Shown piece by piece: positions 30,707 through 39,898 of a stretch of 46,275 bases of DNA. The DNA comes from Methylophaga sp. UBA2689. GTDB lineage: Bacteria; Pseudomonadota; Gammaproteobacteria; Nitrosococcales; Methylophagaceae. The stretch is from positions 61,307 to 107,581 of the forward strand of contig DELT01000031.1 in the NCBI GenBank assembly GCA_002354555.1. Reading direction: 5' to 3'. The notes under the pieces were generated by a model. The model had not been told where the DNA came from and searched no databases. It saw only the letters and a program-made list of their open reading frames with translations. The translations under genes and the position numbers were made by a program. Within the stretch, counting starts at the first letter, position 1; every line of letters starts with the position of its first letter.

Positions 30707-31482
30707 ATGTCATCATCACCATTTCTCAATTCCATTAGTGAATTTATGTTAGTTCGGCGATATAGCCGCAGAACCATTGACTCGTACCTTTATTGGATAA
30801 AGTATTTCATAGTTTTCAATAAGAAAAAACATCCTAGCGAAATGGGTGACAATGAGGTGGAGGCATTTCTAACGCATCTTGCTGTTCAACGTAACGTGGC
30901 GGCTGCAACACAGGGAATTGCACTTAATGCATTAGTATTCCTCTACAACAAAGTGCTGGAGAAACCTCTAAATCAAATCGGCGATTTCAAACGTTCATCC
31001 AGACAACGGAAACTGACAACAGTACTGACTCGTGAAGAGGTATCCGCTTTGTTGTCACAACTGGAAAGTGTACATTTATTAATGGCATCAATTCTCTACG
31101 GCTCTGGCCTGCGCCGAATGGAGTTGGTTCGGTTGAGAGTAAAGGATGTTGATCTTGATAATTTTCAAATACAAGTTTGGAATGGCAAAGGTTTTAAACA
31201 TCGTCTAGTGACACTGGCGCCGGAGTTGAAAGAGGCCATCATTTTGATGAAACAAATGTAAACAAGATATTACGAACTGCCAGCCAAAAAGCAGGAATTG
31301 AAAAACAAGTTGGAAGTCACACGCTTCGTCACTCCTTCGCAACACACTTGCTGCAATCCGGTGCAGATATTCGCACGGTTCAACAGCAATTAGGACATGC
31401 CGATGTGAAAACAACTGAGATTTATACTCATCTACTCAAACAAGGTGCTCATGGAGTAAAAAGCCCATTGAGCACCCTGTAA
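30707..31482 (+). pseudogene. intI: Integron integrase (IntI) with an internal, out-of-frame deletion
   Basis: A tyrosine recombinase gene split into two frames. From the ATG at 30707 (AGGAGGAGG eight bases upstream) the first frame encodes the SAM-like N-terminal domain (RRYSRRTIDSYLYWIKYFIV) and catalytic box I (ILYGSGLRRMELVRLRVKDV, Arg at about 136) with the Lys of GKGFKH. The frame changes at about 31225-31236, and the second frame reads [20 protein letters not shown], then [34 protein letters not shown] and a [13 protein letters not shown] end, which is specific to IntI. Compared with IntI proteins, about 75-90 residues are missing, including the IntI-specific patch (WGWQYVFPS region). 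Convergent with lysS, 9 bp from its stop. Confidence 0.88.
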
Positions 31483-31491
31483 GCTTGTTAA

Positions 31492-32985
31492 TTACTCAGG
31501 CCGCATATGCGGAAACAGCAACACATCTCTAATTGACGGTGAATCAGTCAACAACATCACCAACCGATCAATGCCAATCCCCTCGCCTGCTGTTGGCGGC
31601 ATACCGTATTCCAAAGCCCGGATATAGTCGGCGTCGTAGTGCATGGCTTCGATATCGCCGGCATCTTTTTCGGCGACTTGGGCTTTGAAACGTTCGGCTT
31701 GATCTTCGGCGTCATTTAATTCCGAGAAGCCATTGGCGATTTCACGGCCACCAACGAAGAATTCAAAGCGGTCGGTGACAAACGGGTCGTTATCACTGCG
31801 TCTTGCTAATGGTGAAACTTCGGTTGGGTAGGCGGTAATAAAGGTCGGTTGCATCAGTTGATGCTCGACGGTTTTTTCGAAGATTTCGATTTGTACTTTG
31901 CCAAGGCCATAGCTGTCTTTAAGCGGAATGCCCAAACCTTGAGCGACTTCTCTGGCGGCTTCGATTGTGTCGAGTTGTTCGGCTTTCAGATCCGGGTTGA
32001 AATGCAGGATGGAATCTTTGACGGTCATGCGATCAAACGGCTGGGCAAAATCAATATCCAGACCTTGGTAATGTACCTGGCTGCTGCCCAATACATTCTG
32101 GGTCACGGTACGCAGCATATCTTCGGTGAGATCCATCAGATCATTAAAATCGGCATAGGCCTGATAAAACTCAACCATGGTGAATTCTGGATTATGGCGA
32201 GTCGACAGTCCTTCGTTACGGAAATTACGGTTGATTTCAAACACGCGTTCAAAGCCGCCGACAATCAGTCGTTTCAGATACAGTTCCGGTGCGATACGCA
32301 GGAACAGGTCCATATCCAAAGCATTGTGATACGTGGTGAACGGTCTGGCTGTGGCACCGCCGGGAATGGCTTGCATCATTGGCGTTTCGACTTCGAGGTA
32401 GTCTTTGTCCATCAGATAACGACGCACGCCATCAATGACTTTGGTGCGAATCCGGAAGGTTTCACGGCTGGCTTCGTTCATGATCAGATCGACGTAACGC
32501 TGGCGATAGCGTGTTTCCATATCGGACAGGCCGTGGAATTTTTCCGGTAATGGACGCAGTGATTTGGTCAGTAATTTGATGGTTTCAACATGTATCGACA
32601 ACTCGCCCTTTTGGGTACGGAATAAGGTACCTTCGGCAGCGATGATGTCACCGTTATCCCAGGTTTTGAATTGAGGATAGACACCTTCAGGCAATTCATC
32701 ACGCGCTACATAGAGCTGAATATCACCGGACATATCACGCACGGTGGCAAAGCTGGCTTTACCCATCACCCGTTTGGTCATCATTCGACCGGCAATCGCT
32801 ACGCGAAGTGGTTTTTCCTTAAGCTGATCCACATCCCACTCGGCATATTCGGTTTGTAACTCGCCGTTCATCACATTACGACGGAAGTCATTGGGGAAGG
32901 CATTGCCTTGCTCACGAATGGTCGCCAGTTTTTCACGACGTTGGGCAATCAGTCGGTTTTCGTCAAATTCTGTTTCTTGGGTCAT
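31492..32985 (-). CDS. lysS: Lysyl-tRNA synthetase, class II
   Basis: A 497-residue enzyme that charges tRNA-Lys. An OB-fold anticodon-binding domain (about 55-145, [20 protein letters not shown]) precedes the class II core: motif 1 around [20 protein letters not shown], motif 2 [20 protein letters not shown], and motif 3 [20 protein letters not shown] with the [11 protein letters not shown] end. It has the family's full length. The start lies 11 bases after the prfB stop, so the two form the prfB-lysS operon known from other gammaproteobacteria. The integron integrase remnant converges on its 3' end. Confidence 0.97.
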   Translation of the reverse strand: MTQETEFDENRLIAQRREKLATIREQGNAFPNDFRRNVMNGELQTEYAEWDVDQLKEKPLRVAIAGRMMTKRVMGKASFATVRDMSGDIQLYVARDELPEGVYPQFKTWDNGDIIAAEGTLFRTQKGELSIHVETIKLLTKSLRPLPEKFHGLSDMETRYRQRYVDLIMNEASRETFRIRTKVIDGVRRYLMDKDYLEVETPMMQAIPGGATARPFTTYHNALDMDLFLRIAPELYLKRLIVGGFERVFEINRNFRNEGLSTRHNPEFTMVEFYQAYADFNDLMDLTEDMLRTVTQNVLGSSQVHYQGLDIDFAQPFDRMTVKDSILHFNPDLKAEQLDTIEAAREVAQGLGIPLKDSYGLGKVQIEIFEKTVEHQLMQPTFITAYPTEVSPLARRSDNDPFVTDRFEFFVGGREIANGFSELNDAEDQAERFKAQVAEKDAGDIEAMHYDADYIRALEYGMPPTAGEGIGIDRLVMLLTDSPSIRDVLLFPHMRPE

Positions 32986-32996
32986 GTTGGATTCGC

Positions 32997-34092
32997 TTAT
33001 AAACCTGATTTGAGTGAGGCTTCAATGAATTGATCCAGATCGCCATCCAGAACAGCCTGCGTGTTTCCGGTTTCGACACCGGTACGTAAATCTTTGATGC
33101 GTGATTGATCGAGTACATAGGAGCGGATTTGACTGCCCCAGCCGATATCCGATTTGGATTCTTCGGCGGCTTGTTTGACTTCGTTTTGCTTTTGTAATTC
33201 CAGCTCATACAGTTTGGCGCGTAACTGGCTCATCGCCTGGTCACGGTTTTTATGTTGTGAGCGTTCCATCTGACATTGCACCACGGTGTTGGTCGGTACG
33301 TGAGTAATACGTACCGCTGAGTCGGTAGTGTTGACGTGCTGACCACCCGCACCACTTGAGCGGTAGGTATCAATACGTAAATCAGACGGATTAATGTCGA
33401 TTTCGATGGTGTCATCGACTTCGGGATAGACAAACACCGAGGCAAATGAGGTATGACGACGGGCACCGGAATCAAATGGCGATTTACGTACCAAGCGGTG
33501 TACACCAGTTTCGGTACGTAACATGCCAAAGGCATATTCACCTTCAAAACGGATGGTCGCACTTTTCACACCAGCAACGTCACCTGCAGAGACTTCCATC
33601 AAGGTGACTTTGTAATCCTGAGCTTCACCCCAGCGTAAATACATACGCAAGATGATATTGGCCCAATCCTGTGCTTCAGTACCGCCCGAACCGGATTGAA
33701 TATCCAGATAAGCGCTATTGTGATCCAGTTTGCCGGAGAACATGCGCTGAAATTCGAGTTTTTCCAAACCTTTTTCCAATGCATCCAAATCGGCATTCAC
33801 TGCATTGAAGGTGTCTTCGTCGTTTTCTTCTACAGCGAGTTCGAGCAAGTCTTTGGCGTCATCCAGCACTTCACTGTGTGAAGACAGAGTTTTGACAATG
33901 CGCTCGAGGCTAGAGCGTTCCTGCCCCAGTTTCTGAGCGTTTTCCGGATTATTCCAGACATTGGGATCTTCCAGCTCACGGGTGACTTCAACTAGGCGTT
34001 CTGCCTTGGTATCGAAGTCAAAGATACCCCCTGAGATCGTCACTGCGATCACGGAGAGTTTTAATTCGTTGCATCGTCGCGCCGAGTTCCAC
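32997..34092 (-). CDS. prfB: Peptide chain release factor 2 (programmed +1 frameshift)
   Basis: RF2 recognises UGA and UAA stops. The complete product (about 364 residues) needs a +1 shift: codons from the GTG at 34092 (GAGG seven bases upstream) give [20 protein letters not shown] then RGYL and an in-frame TGA at 34018-34020. After the shift, reading continues DFDTKAERL to the end at 32997. The RF2-type recognition tripeptide SPF (in [17 protein letters not shown]) and the catalytic GGQ ([10 protein letters not shown]) are present. The frameshift allows RF2 to regulate its own synthesis. It is followed closely by lysS. Confidence 0.95.
34017..34032 (-). promoter_or_regulatory. RF2 programmed frameshift signal
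   Basis: The minus strand reads AGGGGGTATCTTTGAC: an internal Shine-Dalgarno AGGGGG, a three-base spacer, then the slippery CTT followed by the TGA stop and C. This is the classic autoregulatory recoding site of prfB. Confidence 0.95.
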
Positions 34093-34162
34093 GCTAGTAC
34101 CTCATTGAAATTAGTTGATAAAGCTGCCGCAGCAAACCCGTTATTGTAACGGATAATGCCGC

Positions 34163-34996
34163 TTATTGTTTAGGCAGAAAGCGGATTGGATCGACAGGTT
34201 TGCCGTTACGGCGGATTTCGAAATGCAATTGTTCGACCTGGGTGCCGGACCGACCCAGTGTGGCAATGCGCTGACCACTTTTCACCGTATCGCCCTCTTT
34301 GACCAGCAACGTATCATTGTGGGCATAGGCGCTTAGATAGACATCATTATGTTTGATGATCAGCAAATTACCATAGCGCGGCAAGCCATCACCGCTGTAG
34401 ACCACCTTGCCGTCTGCAGCTGCCAGAATAGGCTGCCCGGGTTTGCCGAGAATATTTATGCCTTTGCGGCCAGCGGCAGATTCTGAAAACGTGGACACCA
34501 CTCTGCCTTCAGTCGGCCAACGCCAGATAAGACTTTCATTGCCTGAGGTCAGCGCTGGTGATGACGAAGGCTTAGGCGTGGAGGGTTTCGCCTGGGGTGT
34601 CTGCGTGGCGGTAGATGGCCGTGACGGTTGGGCGGTGGTTGAGGGCCGCGTGACCGAAGGTGATGAAGGCCGGCTAGGACTTGGTTTTACAGTCCCCGGA
34701 CGGGTGGTGGAAGCGGTGGTGACCGACTTACCATCGAATTTGATTTTTTGTCCGACATAAATTGTATAAGGCGGGCGGATGCCGTTGATACGTGCAACAT
34801 CACGATAGTCCATGCCATAGCGGAAGCTGATTGAATACAGCGTATCGCCTTTTCTGACGGTATAGCTGTTTGGCGCTGGTGCCGGGGAAGGACGTTGCTG
34901 ATATCTACCCGAATCTTCCCTGCCGATCGGCGCTAATGCATTGTTACCGCTGCAAGCAGTTAACGTAAGCATTAGCACAATGAACAGCCGTTTCAT
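34163..34996 (-). CDS. nlpD: NlpD-type murein hydrolase activator (LysM and degenerate M23 domains, lipoprotein)
   Basis: A protein of about 277 residues. Its lipoprotein signal is [16 protein letters not shown] LysM domain follows ([20 protein letters not shown], about 45-88) that binds peptidoglycan, then a long Pro/Ser/Thr linker and a C-terminal LytM/M23 domain (about 160-277). In that domain the first metal-ligand motif HxxxD is replaced by GRKGIN, while [14 protein letters not shown] is kept, so it should be an amidase activator and not a peptidase. The start at 34996 is two bases after the yqaA stop. Usual partners surE, pcm and yqaA are directly upstream. rpoS, common downstream in gammaproteobacteria, is replaced by prfB-lysS. 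Confidence 0.9.
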   Translation of the reverse strand: MKRLFIVLMLTLTACSGNNALAPIGREDSGRYQQRPSPAPAPNSYTVRKGDTLYSISFRYGMDYRDVARINGIRPPYTIYVGQKIKFDGKSVTTASTTRPGTVKPSPSRPSSPSVTRPSTTAQPSRPSTATQTPQAKPSTPKPSSSPALTSGNESLIWRWPTEGRVVSTFSESAAGRKGINILGKPGQPILAAADGKVVYSGDGLPRYGNLLIIKHNDVYLSAYAHNDTLLVKEGDTVKSGQRIATLGRSGTQVEQLHFEIRRNGKPVDPIRFLPKQ

Positions 34997-34997
34997 A

Positions 34998-35573
34998 TCA
35001 GACAAATATCAGATAAGCCAGAAGCAACAGACCGACCGTTATCCAGCCTAGTCGATCCACCCACAGATGTAATTTTTCTTCAAACGGTTGACCGCCCCAT
35101 TTCATTAAACCAGCGACCAGGAAAAATCGCATACCACGACCAATCAACGAACCCAGAATAAACGGTAATAACAACATCCCCACCGCACCGGAAGCAATGG
35201 TAAATATCTTGTACGGGATTGGTGTAAAGCCAGCTAAAAAGATTGCCCAGAAACCGTACTCAGCAAACCATTGTTGAGCTGTTTCATAGGCTTCAGTATA
35301 GCCAAATTGAATAATCCAGGGCTCAACCATTTGCAGGGCAAACAGGCCAATCAAATACCCCAGTAAACCGCCTAATACGGAAGCTATTGTAGTTAAGCCA
35401 GCATAAAACCAGGCTTTATCAGGTCTGGCCAGCGACATTGGTGCCAGCATCACATCGGGTGGTATCAGGAAAAAAGATGATTCAGAAAAGCTGACTAATG
35501 CCAGCCAATAGGTGGCATGTTTATGCCTTGCCCATTGCATGACTTTTGCGTAAAGCCCTGAAAATAATTTCAT
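34998..35573 (-). CDS. yqaA: YqaA-like DedA/SNARE-associated family membrane protein
   Basis: An approximately 191-residue inner-membrane protein with four to five hydrophobic segments. Family marks are [20 protein letters not shown] (the F/LxS..E.s.fPiPpd segment) and [20 protein letters not shown], with the conserved G-x-x-P-x-P in a half-helix, then [12 protein letters not shown]. DedA-superfamily proteins are linked to lipid-carrier transport and membrane potential; YqaA itself is poorly known. The ATG overlaps the pcm stop in ATGA, so translation is coupled, and the stop abuts nlpD. Confidence 0.88.
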   Translation of the reverse strand: MKLFSGLYAKVMQWARHKHATYWLALVSFSESSFFLIPPDVMLAPMSLARPDKAWFYAGLTTIASVLGGLLGYLIGLFALQMVEPWIIQFGYTEAYETAQQWFAEYGFWAIFLAGFTPIPYKIFTIASGAVGMLLLPFILGSLIGRGMRFFLVAGLMKWGGQPFEEKLHLWVDRLGWITVGLLLLAYLIFV

Positions 35574-36232
35574 CCAATCTGTCCAGTTAAAAGCGGGACA
35601 AAACTGACGGCATCCCATTCCGTTTCTTCAAATTTACCACCCACCCGATCAATCACTTTCAGGATCTGTCCCTTGCTGCCACCGACTGGAATTACCAATC
35701 GTCCACCGGGCGCAAGCTGCTCCAACAAGGTGGGCGGTATGTGTTCTGCACCACAGGTGACGATAATACCGTCATAGGGACCATTTTCCGGCCAGCCCCA
35801 ATTACCATCACTGTGTTTGAGGCGAATATTATTAAGCTTTAAGAGATAAAAACGTTCTCTGGCCTGCTTGAGTAATGGCGCAATGCGCTCAACACTGAAG
35901 ACTCTTGGAACTAATGCAGAAAGCACTGCCGTCTGATAGCCAGAGCCGGTACCGATTTCCAATACCTTATTCCTGGGTCCACCCTGCAGCAGAATTTCGG
36001 TCATTCGCGCCACAATGTAGGGTTGCGAAATGGTCTGGCCCAGGCCTATTGGCAGTGCCGTATCTTCATATGCTCTGCTGGCTAACGCCTCGTCGACAAA
36101 TAAATGTCGGGGGCACTGCCGCATTACTGTTAACAGTTGAATATTCTGGATACCACGCTCCTGCAGACGCTGGATCAGTCGATCCCGAGTCCTTTGCGAG
36201 GTCATCCCTATTCCACGTGGATCGGCGATCAT
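35570..36232 (-). CDS. pcm: Protein-L-isoaspartate O-methyltransferase
   Basis: A protein of about 220 residues that methylates isoaspartyl residues in damaged proteins, allowing repair. The signatures are all present: [36 protein letters not shown], motif [44 protein letters not shown] and [12 protein letters not shown]. The start at 36232 overlaps the surE stop in ATGA, and is preferred to the longer form from 36253. SurE-Pcm is a conserved stationary-phase pair, here with yqaA and nlpD in one run. Confidence 0.94.
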   Translation of the reverse strand: MIADPRGIGMTSQRTRDRLIQRLQERGIQNIQLLTVMRQCPRHLFVDEALASRAYEDTALPIGLGQTISQPYIVARMTEILLQGGPRNKVLEIGTGSGYQTAVLSALVPRVFSVERIAPLLKQARERFYLLKLNNIRLKHSDGNWGWPENGPYDGIIVTCGAEHIPPTLLEQLAPGGRLVIPVGGSKGQILKVIDRVGGKFEETEWDAVSFVPLLTGQIG

Positions 36233-36981
36233 GGCAAAGTGCTTTCCAACCATCTTGAGACGCCATCAATCGCATCGTATCGGGTTAAATCAATTTGCAA
36301 CGGTGTCACCGATACCGCACCACGACGAATCGCATCAAAATCGGTGCCCGGACCTGCATCCTGCTCAGCTCCGGCAGGTCCTATCCAATACAGTGGTCGA
36401 CCACGCGGATCAAATTCTTTAATCACGGGCTCTGCTTTATGCCGATGACCAAGACGGGTACTTTCAAAACCAATAATTTCTTCTATTGGCAGATCTGGCA
36501 CATTCACATTGAGAATAGTATCAGCAGGTAATGCTACCGATTTAAGTCTTTCGACTAACTGTTGGGCCACCCAGCCAGCTGTTTCGTAGTGTTTTCCTTC
36601 GAAGCTCGCCAATGAAATAGCAATCGCCGGCAATCCCAGAAAGCGCCCTTCCATCGCGGCAGCCACGGTGCCTGAATACAGCACATCATCACCAAGATTG
36701 GCTCCTGCATTAATGCCTGAAACCACCATGTCGGGTTCATCTTCCAGTAAACCGGTAATGGCCAGATGTACACAGTCAGTGGGTGTACCTTCTACGCGAT
36801 AAACACCATCTTCCATCCGGTCCAGCCGTAGGGGATTTTCCAATGTCAGGGAGTTGCTGGCACCACTGCGGTTACGGTCTGGCGCAACCACCGTGATTTC
36901 CCCCAGACCGGCAAGCGAGCGTGCCAGCGTACGGATACCCTTTGCCATGTAGCCGTCGTCGTTACTTATGAGGATTTTCAT
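36229..36981 (-). CDS. surE: 5'-nucleotidase SurE
   Basis: A 250-residue metal-dependent nucleotidase/exopolyphosphatase. The N-terminal metal-binding [11 protein letters not shown], the [16 protein letters not shown] motif (catalytic Ser/Asn region), [31 protein letters not shown] and [17 protein letters not shown] are all SurE hallmarks. It is the first gene of the surE-pcm-yqaA-nlpD run. It overlaps pcm by four bases. Confidence 0.96.
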   Translation of the reverse strand: MKILISNDDGYMAKGIRTLARSLAGLGEITVVAPDRNRSGASNSLTLENPLRLDRMEDGVYRVEGTPTDCVHLAITGLLEDEPDMVVSGINAGANLGDDVLYSGTVAAAMEGRFLGLPAIAISLASFEGKHYETAGWVAQQLVERLKSVALPADTILNVNVPDLPIEEIIGFESTRLGHRHKAEPVIKEFDPRGRPLYWIGPAGAEQDAGPGTDFDAIRRGAVSVTPLQIDLTRYDAIDGVSRWLESTLP

Positions 36982-37054
36982 TTATTTTTTTTGACCTGTT
37001 GCGTCAAGAGATTATTCGCCGCTATCTTAGCAAGAATGCGAGCTTATGACATAA

Positions 37055-37080
37055 AAAAGGGCATGAAAACATGCCCTTTT
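37055..37080 (-). terminator. Rho-independent terminator of the fdhBA operon
   Basis: AAAAGGGCATG and CATGCCCTTTT around an AAAA loop, with a T run following on the minus strand. It lies 17 bases past the stop of the formate dehydrogenase alpha gene. Confidence 0.9.
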
Positions 37081-37096
37081 GTGAACCTACCCTCAA

Positions 37097-39898
37097 TCAC
37101 TGCCTAAGTTTATTTACGGCTTGACCACCACCATAGCTATGAAACTTCAAGGGTTCCCCACCCGGTGTGACTTTCACCGCGCAATACTTGAACTCCGGAA
37201 TTTTGGCCGCCGGATCCAAAGCTGCGTTTGAGAGTTTGTTTACCGCCGCCTCGTAATAACAGAAGGCCATAAATATCGCTCCGGTTGGCACCGCTTCATC
37301 AACCCTTGCCACTACGGACACTGCACCGCGACGAGTGGATAAGGTCACCATCTCACCCGGTCTGACATTCATTTCATCCAGTGTGAGTGGATGAATGGTG
37401 GCCACGGCTTCAGGTTCCAGTGCATCGAGTACATTGGAACGACGGGTCATTGAACCGGTATGCCAATGTTCCAGCATACGGCCAGTAATTAGAATGTACG
37501 GATATTCTTCGTCAGGACGTTCATCCGGTTCAACAATATCCGCTGGAACAAACAGACCACGACCATCAGTTGTCGGAAAACTATCTGTGAAAATAATCGG
37601 TTCACCTGGATCACCCTCCTGTTCACATGGATAAACCACACCGTGTTCACGTTCGAGACGTTCCCAGGTAATCCCACCCATGGAAGGAACCGCTTTACGA
37701 ATTTCGTCAAACACTTCTTTGGGTCCATCGTAATGCCAGTCCAGCCCCATTCGCTGGGCGATCTGCTGAATGATCCATAAATCCTGACGGGCATCTCCCG
37801 GCATTGGAATGGCTTTGCGTCCCATTTGCACCAGACGATCCGTGTTAGTGAAAGTACCGGTTTTTTCCGGAAAGCCTGACGCAGGCAAAATAACATCCGC
37901 CAGATAAGCAGTTTCGGTCAGGAAGATATCCTGTACCACCATAATATCAAGCTCAGACAGAGCTTCACGGGCATGATTGGCATCCGGATCGGACATCGCC
38001 GGGTTTTCACCCATGATATACAGACCGTTCAAATTACCCGCATGAATCGCATCCATGATTTCCACAACGGTAAGCCCCGGTTTTGAATCAATCTCGGAGC
38101 CCCATAATTGTTCCAGATTATGCCGGGCATCATCGTCAGTGACTTTGTAATAATCCGGCAGACGCATTGGAATAAGCCCCATATCTGATGCACCCTGAAC
38201 ATTATTCTGTCCACGCAATGGATGCAGGCCGGTACCCGGACGCCCGATCTGACCCGTCATTAATGCCAGTGAAATCAGGCAACGGGCATTATCAGTACCA
38301 TGAACATGTTGCGAAACGCCCATGCCCCAAAGAATCATCGCTGCATCTGCTTTCGCATAAAGCCGCGCGACTTCTCTTAAGGTTTGTGCAGGAATGCCAC
38401 AAATCGGTTCCATCAATTCCGGCGTGTATTTCTGTAGGTGTTTTTTCATATCTTCGAAGCCTTGCGTACGCTCGGCAACAAAGTTTTGATCGACCAGATT
38501 TTCTTCGACAATGACATGCATGATGGCATTGAGCATCGGCACGTCACTGCCCGGCTTAAAGGCCAGATGATGCGTCGCCTCACGGGAAAGTTCAGTGGTT
38601 CGTGGATCCAGCAGAATCAATTTGGTCCCGGAACGCAACGCATTTTTCATCCACGTTGCACCTACCGGATGATTCACCGTCGGATTCGCACCAATCAACA
38701 CAATCACATCAGCTTTATCAACATCGGCAACCGGGTTGGATACCGCACCGGAGCCAAGACATTCAAGCAAGGCCACAACAGATGAGGCATGGCAAAGACG
38801 AGTACAGTGATCGACATTGTTGGTTTTAAAACCGGTACGAACCAGTTTCTGAAACAGATACGCTTCTTCGTTACTACCTTTGGCACTGCCGAAACCGGCT
38901 AATGCATTGGGGCCTTTTTGATCACGGATCTTCATAAAACCCTGAGCAGCCATATCCAACGCTTCTTCCCAGGTAGCTTCACGGAAGATTTTGTCGATAT
39001 CGTTTGGTTCCATCGTAAATTCACCGTTTTTCGGTGCACCTTCACGGCGGATAAGCGGTTTGGTCAGGCGATGCGGATGATGTACATAGTCAAACCCATA
39101 ACGGCCTTTCACACATAAACGACCATGGTTCGCCGGGCCATCACGGCCTTCAACGTACAGAATTTTATCGTCTTTAATATTGTAGGTAAGCTGACAACCC
39201 ACACCACAATACGGACAAACCGATTCAACCTGACGATCCGGTTCAACCATGCCTACTTCATTGGCAGGCATCAATGCACCGGTTGGACAGGCCTGAACAC
39301 ATTCACCACAGGCAACACAGGTGCTTTCACCCATCGGGTCATCAAGATCAAAGACAATTTCGGTATGACTACCGCGCATTGCCAGACCAATGACATCGTT
39401 ATTCTGTTCATCACGACAGGCACGAACACAACGGGTACATTGGATACAGGCATCCATATTAACGGCAATACCGGGATGCGAAAGATCAGGCGCTACTGAT
39501 TTGCGGGGCTGAAATCGTGGTGTACTGATTTCAAGTTTACCTGCCCAGTAATCGAGTTCGGAATGCAGCGTATGCGGCTTTTCGGAAACATCAGATTTGA
39601 GCAGTTCCAGTACCATTTTTTGCGAATGCAAAGCACGTTCGCTATTGGTCTGCACTTTCATATCATTGCCGGGATAACGGCAGCATGAAGGCGCTAGAAC
39701 ACGCTCACCTTCAACTTCCACCATGCATGACCGGCAGTTTCCATCCTGTCCTTCACGCTCGGAATAACATAAATGCGGGATTTCAATGCCTTCGCGCTCG
39801 GCAATTTTTAAAATTGTTTCATCGGCACGGGCACTGATTTTCTGGCCGTTAAGCGTAAATTCGACTATTTCTACGCTGTCTTGTAATTGAGTGGCCAT
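37097..39898 (-). CDS. fdhA: NAD-linked formate dehydrogenase, molybdenum alpha subunit
   Basis: A 933-residue cytoplasmic subunit that oxidises formate to CO2. It begins with a NuoG-like [2Fe-2S] domain (LCYSEREGQDGNCRSCMVEV, Cys 44, 55 and 58, with CC at 72-73). A His-Cys type segment and ferredoxin-type [4Fe-4S] pairs follow (CIQCTRCVRAC 151-161, CVACGECVQAC 194-204), then the Mo-domain [4Fe-4S] (CPYCGVGC 228-235, LCVKG 261-265). The molybdenum ligand is a cysteine, C369 in HCTRLCHASS, so it does not need selenocysteine. This is the architecture of FdsA/soluble NAD-dependent formate dehydrogenases of methylotrophs. The ATG overlaps the stop of the upstream diaphorase gene by one base (TAATG). 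A strong terminator follows. Confidence 0.95.
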   Translation of the reverse strand: MATQLQDSVEIVEFTLNGQKISARADETILKIAEREGIEIPHLCYSEREGQDGNCRSCMVEVEGERVLAPSCCRYPGNDMKVQTNSERALHSQKMVLELLKSDVSEKPHTLHSELDYWAGKLEISTPRFQPRKSVAPDLSHPGIAVNMDACIQCTRCVRACRDEQNNDVIGLAMRGSHTEIVFDLDDPMGESTCVACGECVQACPTGALMPANEVGMVEPDRQVESVCPYCGVGCQLTYNIKDDKILYVEGRDGPANHGRLCVKGRYGFDYVHHPHRLTKPLIRREGAPKNGEFTMEPNDIDKIFREATWEEALDMAAQGFMKIRDQKGPNALAGFGSAKGSNEEAYLFQKLVRTGFKTNNVDHCTRLCHASSVVALLECLGSGAVSNPVADVDKADVIVLIGANPTVNHPVGATWMKNALRSGTKLILLDPRTTELSREATHHLAFKPGSDVPMLNAIMHVIVEENLVDQNFVAERTQGFEDMKKHLQKYTPELMEPICGIPAQTLREVARLYAKADAAMILWGMGVSQHVHGTDNARCLISLALMTGQIGRPGTGLHPLRGQNNVQGASDMGLIPMRLPDYYKVTDDDARHNLEQLWGSEIDSKPGLTVVEIMDAIHAGNLNGLYIMGENPAMSDPDANHAREALSELDIMVVQDIFLTETAYLADVILPASGFPEKTGTFTNTDRLVQMGRKAIPMPGDARQDLWIIQQIAQRMGLDWHYDGPKEVFDEIRKAVPSMGGITWERLEREHGVVYPCEQEGDPGEPIIFTDSFPTTDGRGLFVPADIVEPDERPDEEYPYILITGRMLEHWHTGSMTRRSNVLDALEPEAVATIHPLTLDEMNVRPGEMVTLSTRRGAVSVVARVDEAVPTGAIFMAFCYYEAAVNKLSNAALDPAAKIPEFKYCAVKVTPGGEPLKFHSYGGGQAVNKLRQ

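Noticed and set aside
30481..30777. Minus-strand frame of 98 codons opposite the integrase start
   Set aside because: It overlaps the attI-like leader repeat and the integrase gene, with no start signals or family match.
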